DNA of 64,000 nucleotides from Fistularia commersonii (Eukaryota; Chordata; Actinopteri; Syngnathiformes; Fistulariidae): positions 10,040,501-10,104,500 of the forward strand of contig JBBMNZ010000013.1 in the NCBI GenBank assembly GCA_037954325.1, read 5' to 3'. This document shows positions 11,501 through 20,230 of the stretch, in pieces. A model generated the notes under the pieces. The model was not told the DNA's origin and did no database searches. It saw only the letters and a program-made list of their open reading frames with translations. Numbering within the stretch: the first letter of the stretch is position 1; every line of letters begins with the position of its first letter. The translations under genes and the position numbers were made by a program.

Positions 11501-14500
11501 GGTGGAAACATGTTTTGGGACATGAATGGACTCATGTATCGTGAGATTTTGAATGAAAACTTTCTTCCATCAGCAAGGGCATTGAAGATTAAACGTGGCA
11601 TGGGTCTTTCAGCATTGCAATGACCCCAAACGCACCGCCTGGGCAATTAAGGACTTGCTTCGTAAGAAACATTTAGAGGTCCTGGATTGGCCTAGCAAGT
11701 CTCCAGATCTTTGGAGGGAGTTTCAATTTCCAATTTGAGACTCATAAGTCTATCTGACATTCTTTTCACACCGAGATCATTCCTCACAAACCCCATCAAG
11801 ATAACTCCTACTCCATTTCTCTTCCTGTCAGTACCATGATAAAGATTGGTACAGAATTCATACTTGATGTGAATAATTGAATGATTGGATCAATGAATGT
11901 GGGAGCTTTAACAGGAATTATTTCATTTTTGGAGCTGCTTGAGAACACTTGAGAATTTTCCTGAGCCAAATGACACAGATTGGCTTTGTGATGTTTACTT
12001 TTACTTTTACTTTTACTTTTGACATGCTGACACACATCAATAAGCTGGACATGAAGCTACGAGGGGATAAAACGGTTTGTGAATGAAATGCAAGCAAGCG
12101 TCACAGCCTACAAAACCGAGCTGGTTTTATTTTCAAAGCAAATGTCGGACAACGTTCAAAGTCTGAAATGTACTGTTAACAAATGCGTTTTTTTTACGTT
12201 TATTGTAATCTTGTGCTGACCCGGCCTGTCGGTCACATTTTAAAAGTCAACGCAGCCCCTGAGCCAAAACGTTTCCCCACCCCTGTTCTGGCCTTACTAC
12301 CTTTCCACCTGGTCAACTGAACACAGTATTTCCAACTTCCTTCTCTGCATCATGTCAACCAACTCTACCTTTTCCTGTCATTGTCCCAATATTCAGAGTC
12401 CCTACTCTCAGTTCCAGACCCTTGCCTTTTCTCTCTCTGCAAATGTCTCCAAAGACAAAAATTACAATAAAAAATGCTTTTATCCTCATATGGCTGTGGT
12501 ATGGCAAGCTCAAAATTTTATGCAGGGTCTTAATGGGGAGCCCATAAAGAGGCTGATGGCAGCTGGGTAACATTCTTTTTTAAGATAAACAATACACCTG
12601 GGAATTATTCAGAAAAGCGCCTTCGTTGGGCAGCATGCAGGGCCTCCAGTGTCTGTGCTGCGACCCCCCCCCCCCAAACCACCACACACGCAAATCTGAA
12701 GTGCTGTTATGTCTTATTATGTTGCTATATGCCTCTGTGTTTTTTCCTAATCCCAAACTGTGCCCCCCTACAGGAGCATAGTTCGGCAGTGGCTTTTTCC
12801 CACCTCTTCTTCCCTCTTGTTCTCCTTTCTTTCCTTTAAGATAGCGCTGGAAGACGGCCGCCTGCTGCAGCAACTCAACTGCTACAGTACATGAATCAAT
12901 AAAGTATTCATTCATTCAAAACATTTGTTGGAAGCAATTTGAAATCCAGTGACTGACTTTTGCTTAATATTTAATTTCATTGTCAATTTCTATTGAGCGA
13001 TCATGAGCTATCATGAGCTAGCCTATTTGTGCTGGAAAAAAGTCAAATTGTAATTGACTGAGCCCTCTGAAAACTTCACATCATTCCAAATTCTCCCACA
13101 GGAGTTTAACTTATGGGAGGTAACTTTCATATTCAAAGCATTCCTCCACTCATTTGAGACCAAAGCAACTTGTTCTCTAAAACGGAGTTCTGTTCCCTAT
13201 TCTGTCAACACTAGAATGCTCGAATGCTCGGGGAGTGGAATGCAAAAAATGTACTGTAATTCTGTCAAAAATAGGGGTCAACATCAATGCATGCCAAAAA
13301 TGATAGGACACTAACTTGAGGTGGGCCTGAATCTCAATTTCCCTCCTGAGCTGGTGCTCCACACTCTCCTTCTCCATCTGTGACTTGAACAACACCTTCA
13401 GCGCCACGATGGACTGCAACTTCTTTACCCTTGCGAGGTAAACATTCCCAAATTTGCCCTTTCCCAGTGGTCGACCAATGTCGAAGTCATCAATGGAGAT
13501 TTTCCTAAATAGTAAAAAAAAGTCATAATTTAACAATCTGAAAAGATTGGTTCTTATAAAAGACAAGAAAACTTAAACACAACAGGTTCTAAGTATAATA
13601 AACTTGCCTTGAACTGGATGATGAGGCCACACACTCTCTCCCAGGAACTTCAAAAAAAATAAAAAAAAGAACAATACAATGACATACTCTGTTATGTTAG
13701 AAAGACGCCTGGATGTGAGCTCTGCACTGTTACCTGTGACTATATTTTTGTCCATGTCTAGATGTGGCTTCACTTGAACACGCTGTGGAATTGTCACCAT
13801 GCCAGGCACTGCATACTAATAACCAAAAATAGACAAGTTTAGCACAATGCACGTTACTAAAAGTACCTGTAAAGGTCACTCAAATAACTCTGTTGACCTA
13901 TAGTATGACACAAAACAATGCACGTCAATAATGTATCACATCGGGCAGAAATCTAGGTCAAGACTAACACAAGATAAAAAAAAAACAGTAACAACCCCCC
14001 ACCCTCAGACATGAACATTGGAGAATATATCTATCTTGACTTTTTCTTTAGTGTCTACACAGTCAGAGACAGGAACTCAAAACAATGAAATTACTATAAA
14101 TAATCAGCCTGAAGCCCGTGACAAAAAAAGATGATGTCGAAAGCCTATAATTTCTTACCAGTCGCTGGAGACTTGTGGGTTTACAATTTTCCTTATTCTG
14201 CAAAAAAATAATACACACACCTCAGATGACCATATGAAACAGGTAAAGAATAATTAAATATTTCAGTGGGCAGAATATAACCTATATAGTACAGAGAGAA
14301 CAAGTATTTCATATACTGCTGATTTTTGAGCTATTCCCACTTTTACTTTCTTACTCTCAAGTTCTCAACTTATCTATTACAGCTGTGAATGACAGTGCAG
14401 GTTGTTTTATTTGCGAAATGACTCCATATCATAGCAAAAACAAATATTGAGTGTAATAGTCTAAGAAAAGTCAGAGAGAGCTTTTCCCTTCTCTGACACA

Positions 14501-15647
14501 AGACGCTCCTACATGAGGAAATGATTAATGTTAAACAAAAAAATGGGGAGATGCCAAAAAAAAAAAGTATCAATGAACTGCCCCTCAACAACTAAACACA
14601 TCAGCTTATGGTTGTTGTTTTTCCACCTAGAAAAGCTTATTCAACATCAACAGTTTTATCAGTATTATCAGTTCAGACTTACCTATTTACCTTTGATTTA
14701 AATTAATGACACGCTAATGTCAAAGCCGGAGGGGAGTGTTATGTTAGCGCCCAAATATTAATTTTCTACCAGTGTTTTTCTTTAGTAATGAATATTAGCG
14801 TTTGTTTGTGGGACAGCAAAATTGAAGTTTTTAAGTCATTACGACTGACTGATTATCGAAATATGATCCTTTTTTGGCTATGAATTCATTGCTCATTAAG
14901 AGCAACTCCCTTGATTCGTGAAGTGTCCAGGTCTGACAGGCAACAGTGACAAACTGATGTAAGAAATTGCGTGTTTTGTGTGATGGTAGGCTTGCCTCTA
15001 CGAAATCCATGATAAGTGATGTAATTATAAATACGAAGGGAAAAACAGCTGCAAATGTCAATTTGTGCCCGAGCACGCGTTTACACAGTGAACACGGAAA
15101 AATTGCCAACGGAAAAAGAGTAGGAACAAACATGGCCTGATGTTGCGTATGCGTAACATTAACTAACACACTGAACACATAGAACACTGAACATCAGATG
15201 TGATAAAATTGCAGTTGTCAACCTTGGAGATATATTACCTTATGACAATGTTATGAAAGCCAGGAGTCAGCATGAAAACATCGTACGAGATAGGTCTTAA
15301 GTAGCTGTAATTTGGGTACTGATTTATTTTGCTTCTACTACGGCGGTTTAGACGAAAAATTAATGAGGACGAGCAGGCAACGTTTATTCAGACATTAATT
15401 TGACTCGTTTTCTGCCTTATGCAGCGACGTACCGCTTGCGAATGTTTCATTTTCAACGTTACTTTTTCATCGCACCTCGTCATTACAACAGTTTTCGACA
15501 TTAGCATAACTCAATACTTGGCTACACAAGGCTAAGCAGCTAAGAAACACAACTCATGCATTTCAGTAGCTTAATGCTATTACAACAGAGCAGATAAATG
15601 CGAATTGAGACCTGCATTGTACCCCAAACAATACACTTTACCTGCAT
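8524..15647 (-). CDS. aurkb: Aurora kinase B
   Basis: Serine/threonine kinase, catalytic subunit of the chromosomal passenger complex (with INCENP, survivin and borealin), acting on centromeres and the midzone. Coding exons: 15642-15647 (Met-Gln only), 14159-14197, 13734-13815, 13608-13647, 13316-13504, 9723-9861, 9069-9217, 8811-8985, 8524-8697; 330 aa. The N-terminus is short (about 60 residues, MQNKENCKPTSLQRL), as in Aurora B rather than Aurora A. Kinase motifs visible: glycine loop GKGKFG (71-75 region), VALK lysine 92, HRD aspartate 186, DFG aspartate 204, and the activation loop RRRTMCGT with phospho-acceptor Thr 218. The C-terminus ANSRRVLPP is Aurora B-like. The intron after exon 4 starts with GC (AG|GCAAGT), the consensus of GC-AG introns. 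The 3.4-kb intron 9862-13315 is packed with transposon debris. An Aurora C reading is unlikely in fish. Confidence 0.95.
10245..11405 (-). mobile_element. RTE-like LINE, RT C-terminal part, interrupted
   Basis: Minus-strand remnants encode recognisable reverse-transcriptase pieces: the region before GIKLMSHT (about 11375-11400), GFMPR (11290s), LEKGYDRVL-type sequence, FKCLGSTVQSNGECGKEVKK (about 11000-11080) and VVRPAMLYG (about 10890). The frame is broken many times. The segment 10612-10868 interrupts the reading between VVRPAMLYG and the KMLRFSLG-type block. The 3' tail (TTGATTCACTGTGGCGAC, reversed at about 10262-10280) is that of all RTE-like copies in the window. Clade assignment is by recalled protein pattern only. 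Confidence 0.75.
10612..10868. repeat. Dispersed unit copy 2
   Basis: Second copy of the aurkb-associated unit, lying inside the RTE-like LINE remnant. It keeps the CAGACATGAACATT, ATCCATCTTGAGTTGTTC and CAGGAACTCAAAACA blocks and ends at GATGCTGACCC. Confidence 0.7.
11440..11720 (+). mobile_element. Tc1/mariner transposase remnant
   Basis: Plus-strand translation, with frameshifts, gives typical Tc1 transposase blocks: TVKHGGGNMFWD (about 11488-11525) and LDWPSKSPDL (about 11680-11712, matching the conserved WPSxSPDLNPIE box). No complete reading frame or terminal inverted repeats were seen. It is a dead fragment inside aurkb intron 5. Confidence 0.75.
11935..12290 (+). mobile_element. hAT-type transposase remnant (GTF2IRD2/Charlie-like 3' end)
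   Basis: Broken plus-strand frames read DTDWLCDVYF, then LTHINKLDMKLRG, DKTVCE and SLQNRAGF/VLFSKQMSDN-type pieces, the pattern of hAT transposases domesticated as GTF2IRD2. It ends with GAGCCAAAACGTTTCCCCAC, a common hAT terminus. A TTTTAC microsatellite (about 11995-12018) has expanded inside it. Confidence 0.6.
12300..12460 (-). mobile_element. RTE-like LINE 5' endonuclease start, fragment
   Basis: Minus-strand translation gives LELRVGTLNIGTMTGKGR, the beginning of the endonuclease domain of RTE-like LINEs (catalytic Asn box in TLNI), broken soon after. Same orientation as the RT fragment at 10245-11405. The middle of that element is missing or replaced by the Tc1 and hAT pieces. Confidence 0.65.
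12640..12920. repeat. Probable repeat with C-tract and (ATTC)n-like tail
   Basis: Contains a run of 12 C (12663-12675 area) and ends AATCAATAAAGTATTCATTC at about 12890-12915, like a retroposon tail. The family was not recognised. Confidence 0.3.
13972..14145. repeat. Dispersed unit copy 3
   Basis: Third copy of the aurkb-associated unit, in the intron between coding exons 2 and 3. It keeps CAGACATGAACATTGGAGAA, CAGGAACTCAAAACA and GCCTGAAGCCCGTGACA. Like copy 2 it lacks the extra internal part of copy 1. Confidence 0.65.
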
Positions 15648-15860
15648 CGTTGCTGAAGAAATCAAGCAAGTTTAACTTTTAAGTGAAGAGGAGATACTAC
15701 GAATTTCCTCACCGCCAACGTTTTCAAAATGTCACTCTCGACGAATTCCATTGGCCAGTGTGTTCGACATTGAGTCTTCTCATTCGTCAGAATCATTGAA
15801 AAAGGAAGCCGATGATTGGAGAGAAATGGTCAAATGCGGGTTAGACCCGCCCCATTTCCT
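15648..15860 (-). promoter_or_regulatory. aurkb: aurkb promoter: two CCAAT boxes and a CHR-like motif
   Basis: Upstream of the aurkb start, read on the minus strand: CCAAT boxes at 15815-15819 and 15750-15754 (65 bp apart), then TTTGAA (CHR motif) at 15723-15728, then a TTGGCGGT E2F-like element at 15712-15719. CCAAT boxes with a CHR near the start are the known arrangement of NF-Y/DREAM-controlled G2/M genes. The motifs are seen; the function is inferred. Confidence 0.55.
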
Positions 15861-16190
15861 TGCCTCGGTTTGGTTTAGTCCATGAAAACGGTGAAGGGAA
15901 TAGTGAAATTAAAAATTAGACAATTCTATTGAAGTGTGTGAAAAAACATTTTCCGGACAAATAAGGGTTCCTAACCTGGTTACTAGCGTTATTTACATGG
16001 CTCAGTGGCTGCTGTACCTCCAAGGTACTGTCGACAGAAAGGCTTTAGGGGATTTAACTACTTTCGAGTTCATAAATGGTAAATAGTGAATGTATATGAA
16101 CTATAAAATAGAAAAGGTGAAATTAATAGAGTAAGTATTATCATATAACATAGTTTATTGAACTTCTGACTTAATTACTTGCCCAAGAAC
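15861..16190. other. Intergenic, nothing recognised
   Basis: Spacer upstream of aurkb; no gene, RNA or repeat identified. Confidence 0.5.
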
Positions 16191-16194
16191 CTAT

Positions 16195-16770
16195 AGGGAG
16201 TGGAAACCAAGAAATTGGAGGATTTCAGGTACTTGGGGCCAACAGTCCAGAGCAGTGGCGAGTGTGGAAGAGGTGAAGAGATGGGTTCAAGAGGGTTGGA
16301 ATGGGTAGAGAAAAGATTATCAGCCAGAATGAAAGGAAAGGTGCACAAGACAGTGGGAAGACCACCGATGCTGTACAGCCTAGAAAAAGTAACAATGTCG
16401 AAAAGGCAGGAAGCAGAGCTAGAGGTTGCAGAGATGAAGATGCTAAGGTTCTCTTTGGGAGTGACCAAGATAGACAGGATCGGGAATGAGTCTATCAGAG
16501 GAACAGCACATGTTAGATGTTTTGGAGAGAAGGTTAGAGAAGCCAGACTGAGATGGTCCAGTCATGTACAGAGGAGGGATGATGAATATATTGGTAGACA
16601 GATGCTGGAATTGGTCTCAAGGAAGACCAAAGAGATGAATTTTGGACGTATTGAGAGAGGAAATGAAGGTCGTTGGTGTGAGAGAGGAGAATACAGAGAA
16701 TGGGGTTAGATGGAGAAAGTTGATTAGCTGTGGCAACCCCTGAAGGGAACAGCTGAAAGAAGAAAAGAAC
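16195..16770 (+). mobile_element. RTE-like LINE, 3' part of ORF with intact reading for about 165 codons
   Basis: An open frame at 16200-16709 reads VETKKLEDFRYLGPTVQSSG, then SARMKGKVHKTVGRPPMLY, RQEAELEVAEMKMLRFSLG, GTAHVRCFGEKVREARLRW and a stop, the C-terminal RT region of RTE-like LINEs. The non-coding tail TTGATTAGCTGTGGCAACCC (about 16718-16740) and a purine-rich end close it. This is the best-preserved copy here. It is 5'-truncated and not a host gene. Confidence 0.8.
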
Positions 16771-18199
16771 TAGAGATTATAATACAAAACTAAACTATTC
16801 AAGATATGTTTGTATGTTTTTGTCCTGTACTAAGCAATATTCATACAATTAGACACTTCCTTGAAATAACGTGATTTTGCCTCAGTAATATTAAAGCACA
16901 ATTGTTCTCTGCTATTTTCTTTAGGTTAAAGTAATGTCCTGCACTTTGATGGGAATATCTAGGCGCTCATTTTTATAACCTTTGTAATAATAGAGAGATG
17001 TTTTGAAATCAAATTTATTGTAAGAATTTAAAACAAAAATAGGGCAGGGGGGCTTACAACTTGGGCAATAAGTCTAGTCCCCTTAATATCTTCACAAGTA
17101 TTTGCCAACAAAATGTCCTCATAATTTATAAATAATAATAGCAAATATATCTATTAAGCATCATAGTGCTGTACAAACAAGAAAAGGTGAGTAGGACACA
17201 ATGAAATGGATAACAATTCATTTATTTCTCGTCCATTCCACCGACCATGCAACGGTGGAGTTAGAGATTTCTAATTAACCTACTGCATGTTTTGGGATTC
17301 TGGGAAGAAAACAAACAACCCTAAGGGAATCCATGCGGCTGCGAAGAGTGTGTTAACTCAACACAGAAAGGCCCCCTGTCGGGATTATTTGCCAGTCACA
17401 GGGACACAAACTCACTGTCTGTCGCAAATGGGGTTTGTTGCTAAACTCCAGATATAATTTTAGAGATATTTCTTAATTTATTCTACAAAATTTAAAACAG
17501 GAGATGTATTTCTATTGTGGTTCCATACCATAGAACAACAGTACAGATGTGTCTTTTTGATTTATTTTTTCGAAACTGTAAAGGCTACAACATAAGCCAA
17601 ATCCATTTTTTTCTTGAGGCAATAATATATCAAAGAAAACAATGAGAAAGAAATAATATGCAATAAAAAGTTACACTTCAAGACCTATTCATTGAAAGAT
17701 TTATTTAAACTGATTTTCATTCAAACATTTATACCTCAAATCTAACATATATATTGTCAGCACACAAATGTTCAATTTTAAACACACATGAAACAAAATG
17801 TAGTTTGTAATTGCTTGAAAAAAATATCCAGGAAAAAGAGAGAACACACAAGAAGGAACAAATAGTGGAAGAAAGATTAACATGTTTAAAAATGTTATGT
17901 TGTTCAGCAACTCAAGAAAAGAAATTCTCTTGACATCAAAATGAGGCTGAATGAACAGGAAACAGGTGAAGTCTTACCAACAGTATTTTCCTTCGTGGCC
18001 AATCGCTACTACGGTTTTAGCATCTACATGGCATGTTACATACTTCCTTTTAACCTGCAAATCTGCTTAAAATATGTTAGTTTTACACAATGATAAAAAC
18101 ATCAATCAGCCATCCATTTCATTGATATTATATTCATAATGACGAAATTATTGGAAACAGAAGATTAATATCATCCACTTCCTCACACTGAAGACACAT
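16771..18199. other. Intergenic between LINE copy and fbxl12 stop
   Basis: AT-rich. Holds a degraded dispersed repeat (17215-17450) and the presumed fbxl12 3'UTR. TTTATT at 17700-17705 (AATAAA on minus) is a candidate poly(A) signal. No coding sequence supported. Confidence 0.5.
17215..17450. repeat. Fish dispersed repeat (GGACTGTGGGAGGAAAC-type), degraded
   Basis: Shares the order of blocks AATTAACCTACTGCATG, a decayed 'GGGAAGAAAAC' block, CCATGCGGCTG and ACACAGAAAGGCCCC with copies at 44090-44415 and 57395-57625. A common fish repeat pattern whose class I cannot assign. Confidence 0.55.
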
Positions 18200-19907
18200 T
18201 TAGTCTGCATTTAGTTGAACAGAGCAGTTGGTGAAAACTAGAGTGCAGCACGGTAGCAAAACAGCCAGTGAGCGACGCAAACTTGGAATGGGATTGTCCA
18301 TATCTGCTTTGTTGTCTTCATTGCTGTTCCCTGCACCTGCAGCTTCTTCACTGTCATTCTCTTCTTCGTCACCTCTCTCCTCTCCTTCCTCCACCTGAGG
18401 AATCTGGCGCGGCTGGAAGACCACGTCAAGAAACTCCAGTCTGAGGAGCCCGCGGAGCATTCTGCAACTCCGCACTACCTGCATCTCACTGAGTGTGCAG
18501 GCCTTTAGGCACAAACGCCTCAAGTCCTTCAGGCGGCTGGCACAGAGCAAGCCTGGCCCGACCTCCTTACCTCCAAGGCTTAGCTCCTCTAGCCCAAGCC
18601 ACCCTGCTCCTAACCCCAGGGAGGCCATCTGTAACTGGTAGCCCTGCCGCCCAGTTATGCCAATTTCCAGAAACTTAAGACGGGACAGCCCTTCCACACC
18701 ACACATGCCATCCTTTGCAGCACAGCTCCTCAGTCCGTTAGCAGTTACACGAAATGTGTCACGCAGCTCTAAATGACTGAGCCTCTCCCAAGATGTCAAA
18801 CATTGCAGGTGCTGGTCCGTAAAAGAGGGAACACTATTAAGAACTAATCTCTCAATAGAAATTCCTGACGGAGTGCCAAGCTTTTTTCTTTTTTGTTGAG
18901 GACCAACACTGGAGGTGGCTTCTACATTTTCATGTTGGCCAGCAGATGAAGTTGGCAAGCTCTGTTTGAAAAAGTCTGGAGGCAGCTCACAGCCGCGCAG
19001 CTCTAGCACCTTCAAAGATGGAGGTAGGAGCTGGCAACTGGGAAGGCTTCTCAGGTCTGCATGCAAAAGGTACAACTTACTGAGACGAGGGCACTTCGTG
19101 GACAAGGCTTTGAGCCAAGACTCAGAGATAAAGGTGCCTCCTCGAGCAGAAAGCAGCAAACCACGCAACCTTAGATACCTTAGTCCACAGCCGAGGTACT
19201 GGCGCAGCAGCACCCAAAGTTTGCGGGAGGTCACCTAACACACAATAAACAGGCCATGACATAAATGTTGAAGAAGGTGACTGAGGGTAGCAGGTAAAAG
19301 ACTGTTGCTGTCAATATATTTGTGGCAGAAGCAATAGGCCTTTACAGTATCAATTACACAAACAAGAGAATCATGGAAGACCACAGTAATTTATGCACAC
19401 AAACACAAAGACAAGTCACTAAGCCCTACTGTGAGCATTAATAGCAAGGTAGTATGAGGGACAATATTAGAATTTCAATGCAAACGTTTATAATCGGTTG
19501 TGGGAATTTTAAAAACAGCAAAGTATAAACAAAAATTGTGTAAAAAAAATAGAAATTGGAATAAATAAATCTTCATGAATGGGACATTTCTTACCCCTTT
19601 CCACGTTGTCAGATCGACAAGTCTCCACAGTCTTTGGTCTTTAACGAGGCGTCTCCATCTCTTACACACTCTGAAACAACACCGTGAATGCAGTAAGCAA
19701 CTTGGATCGTGTGAGAGTCAAAAGAAAAAAAATCACAAACAATGAGTTTTGCTCCACAAGGCGTAAAACTGGTAAAACACAGATGATAAAGTTAAAATAT
19801 GCTTACCTCCCAGCTTTGACGAGCTCACGTACACTCAAATACGAAAACACGTCAATTAAAATGTTTTCTGGAAAGTAGTCCAGGTTACAGGCTTTGAATT
19901 CATCCAT
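18200..19907 (-). CDS. fbxl12: F-box and leucine-rich repeat protein 12-like
   Basis: Substrate receptor of SCF (SKP1-CUL1-F-box) ubiquitin ligases; mammalian FBXL12 targets include CDK inhibitors and CaMKI. Exons: 19807-19907, 19595-19670, 18200-19234; 403 aa. An F-box spans residues 9-50 (LDYFPENILIDVFSYLSVRE, then VCKRWRRLVKDQRLWRLVDL). Leucine-rich repeats fill the single large last exon (LKVLELRGCELP, LSHLELRDTFRVTANGL, RLKFLEIGITG, LRRLCLKACTL). The protein is longer than human FBXL12 (326 aa) because of an inserted low-complexity stretch near residue 160 and an acidic tail rich in Glu/Asn before the last LRR. The start chosen is MDEFKACNLD. An in-frame ATG upstream at 20003 would add 32 residues that do not resemble the family. 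It shares a 323-bp divergent promoter with cops6. Another FBXL is possible but the F-box and W-L-D-L-T pattern favour FBXL12. Confidence 0.85.
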
Positions 19908-20230
19908 TTTGTAAACAAAACACTTCAACCTTGTACACGGACTGAAATCCAGAGACACACAGGTTGCACCCAAATCAGGAATCCGCAGGAAACAGCTGCA
20001 CATTTGCTGTGGGACCTAGCAATAGTTTACAACCTGCGTCTTTATGTATACCATAACAAGTGTCATTCAACCTGAACTCGACTTTCTCTTAATCAGATTC
20101 TTTCATAATGAATAACAATGATACACATGAAGTAATTTATGTGTTTATATATCATCCATATATTTTAACGTTACCGTCCAACGTTCGTTAACCAGACAGG
20201 CCGATGCGCATGCGCGGTTCACTGGACAAG
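19908..20230. promoter_or_regulatory. Divergent promoter fbxl12 / cops6 with NRF1 and YY1 motifs
   Basis: 323 bp separate the two start codons. A perfect NRF1 palindrome TGCGCATGCGC lies at 20205-20215, 16 bp before the cops6 ATG, and AAGATGGCG at 20228-20236 is a YY1-type element overlapping the ATG. No TATA box. Typical of a housekeeping bidirectional promoter; activity is inferred. Confidence 0.7.

Noticed and set aside
12580..12915. A 111-codon minus-strand frame.
   Set aside because: It crosses a poly-C tract and a retroposon-like tail, and shows no protein family.
14831..15187. A 118-codon minus-strand frame in aurkb intron 1.
   Set aside because: Hydrophobic low-quality composition, no family signal and no splice signals that fit aurkb phase.
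16200..16709. A 169-codon open frame that could be taken for a host gene.
   Set aside because: Its sequence is the C-terminal reverse-transcriptase region of an RTE-like LINE, present in decayed copies elsewhere in the window.
19908..20003. An upstream in-frame ATG (20003) for fbxl12.
   Set aside because: The extra 32 residues are Cys-rich and unlike the family, and would consume part of the shared promoter. The MDEFKACNLD start places the F-box where expected.
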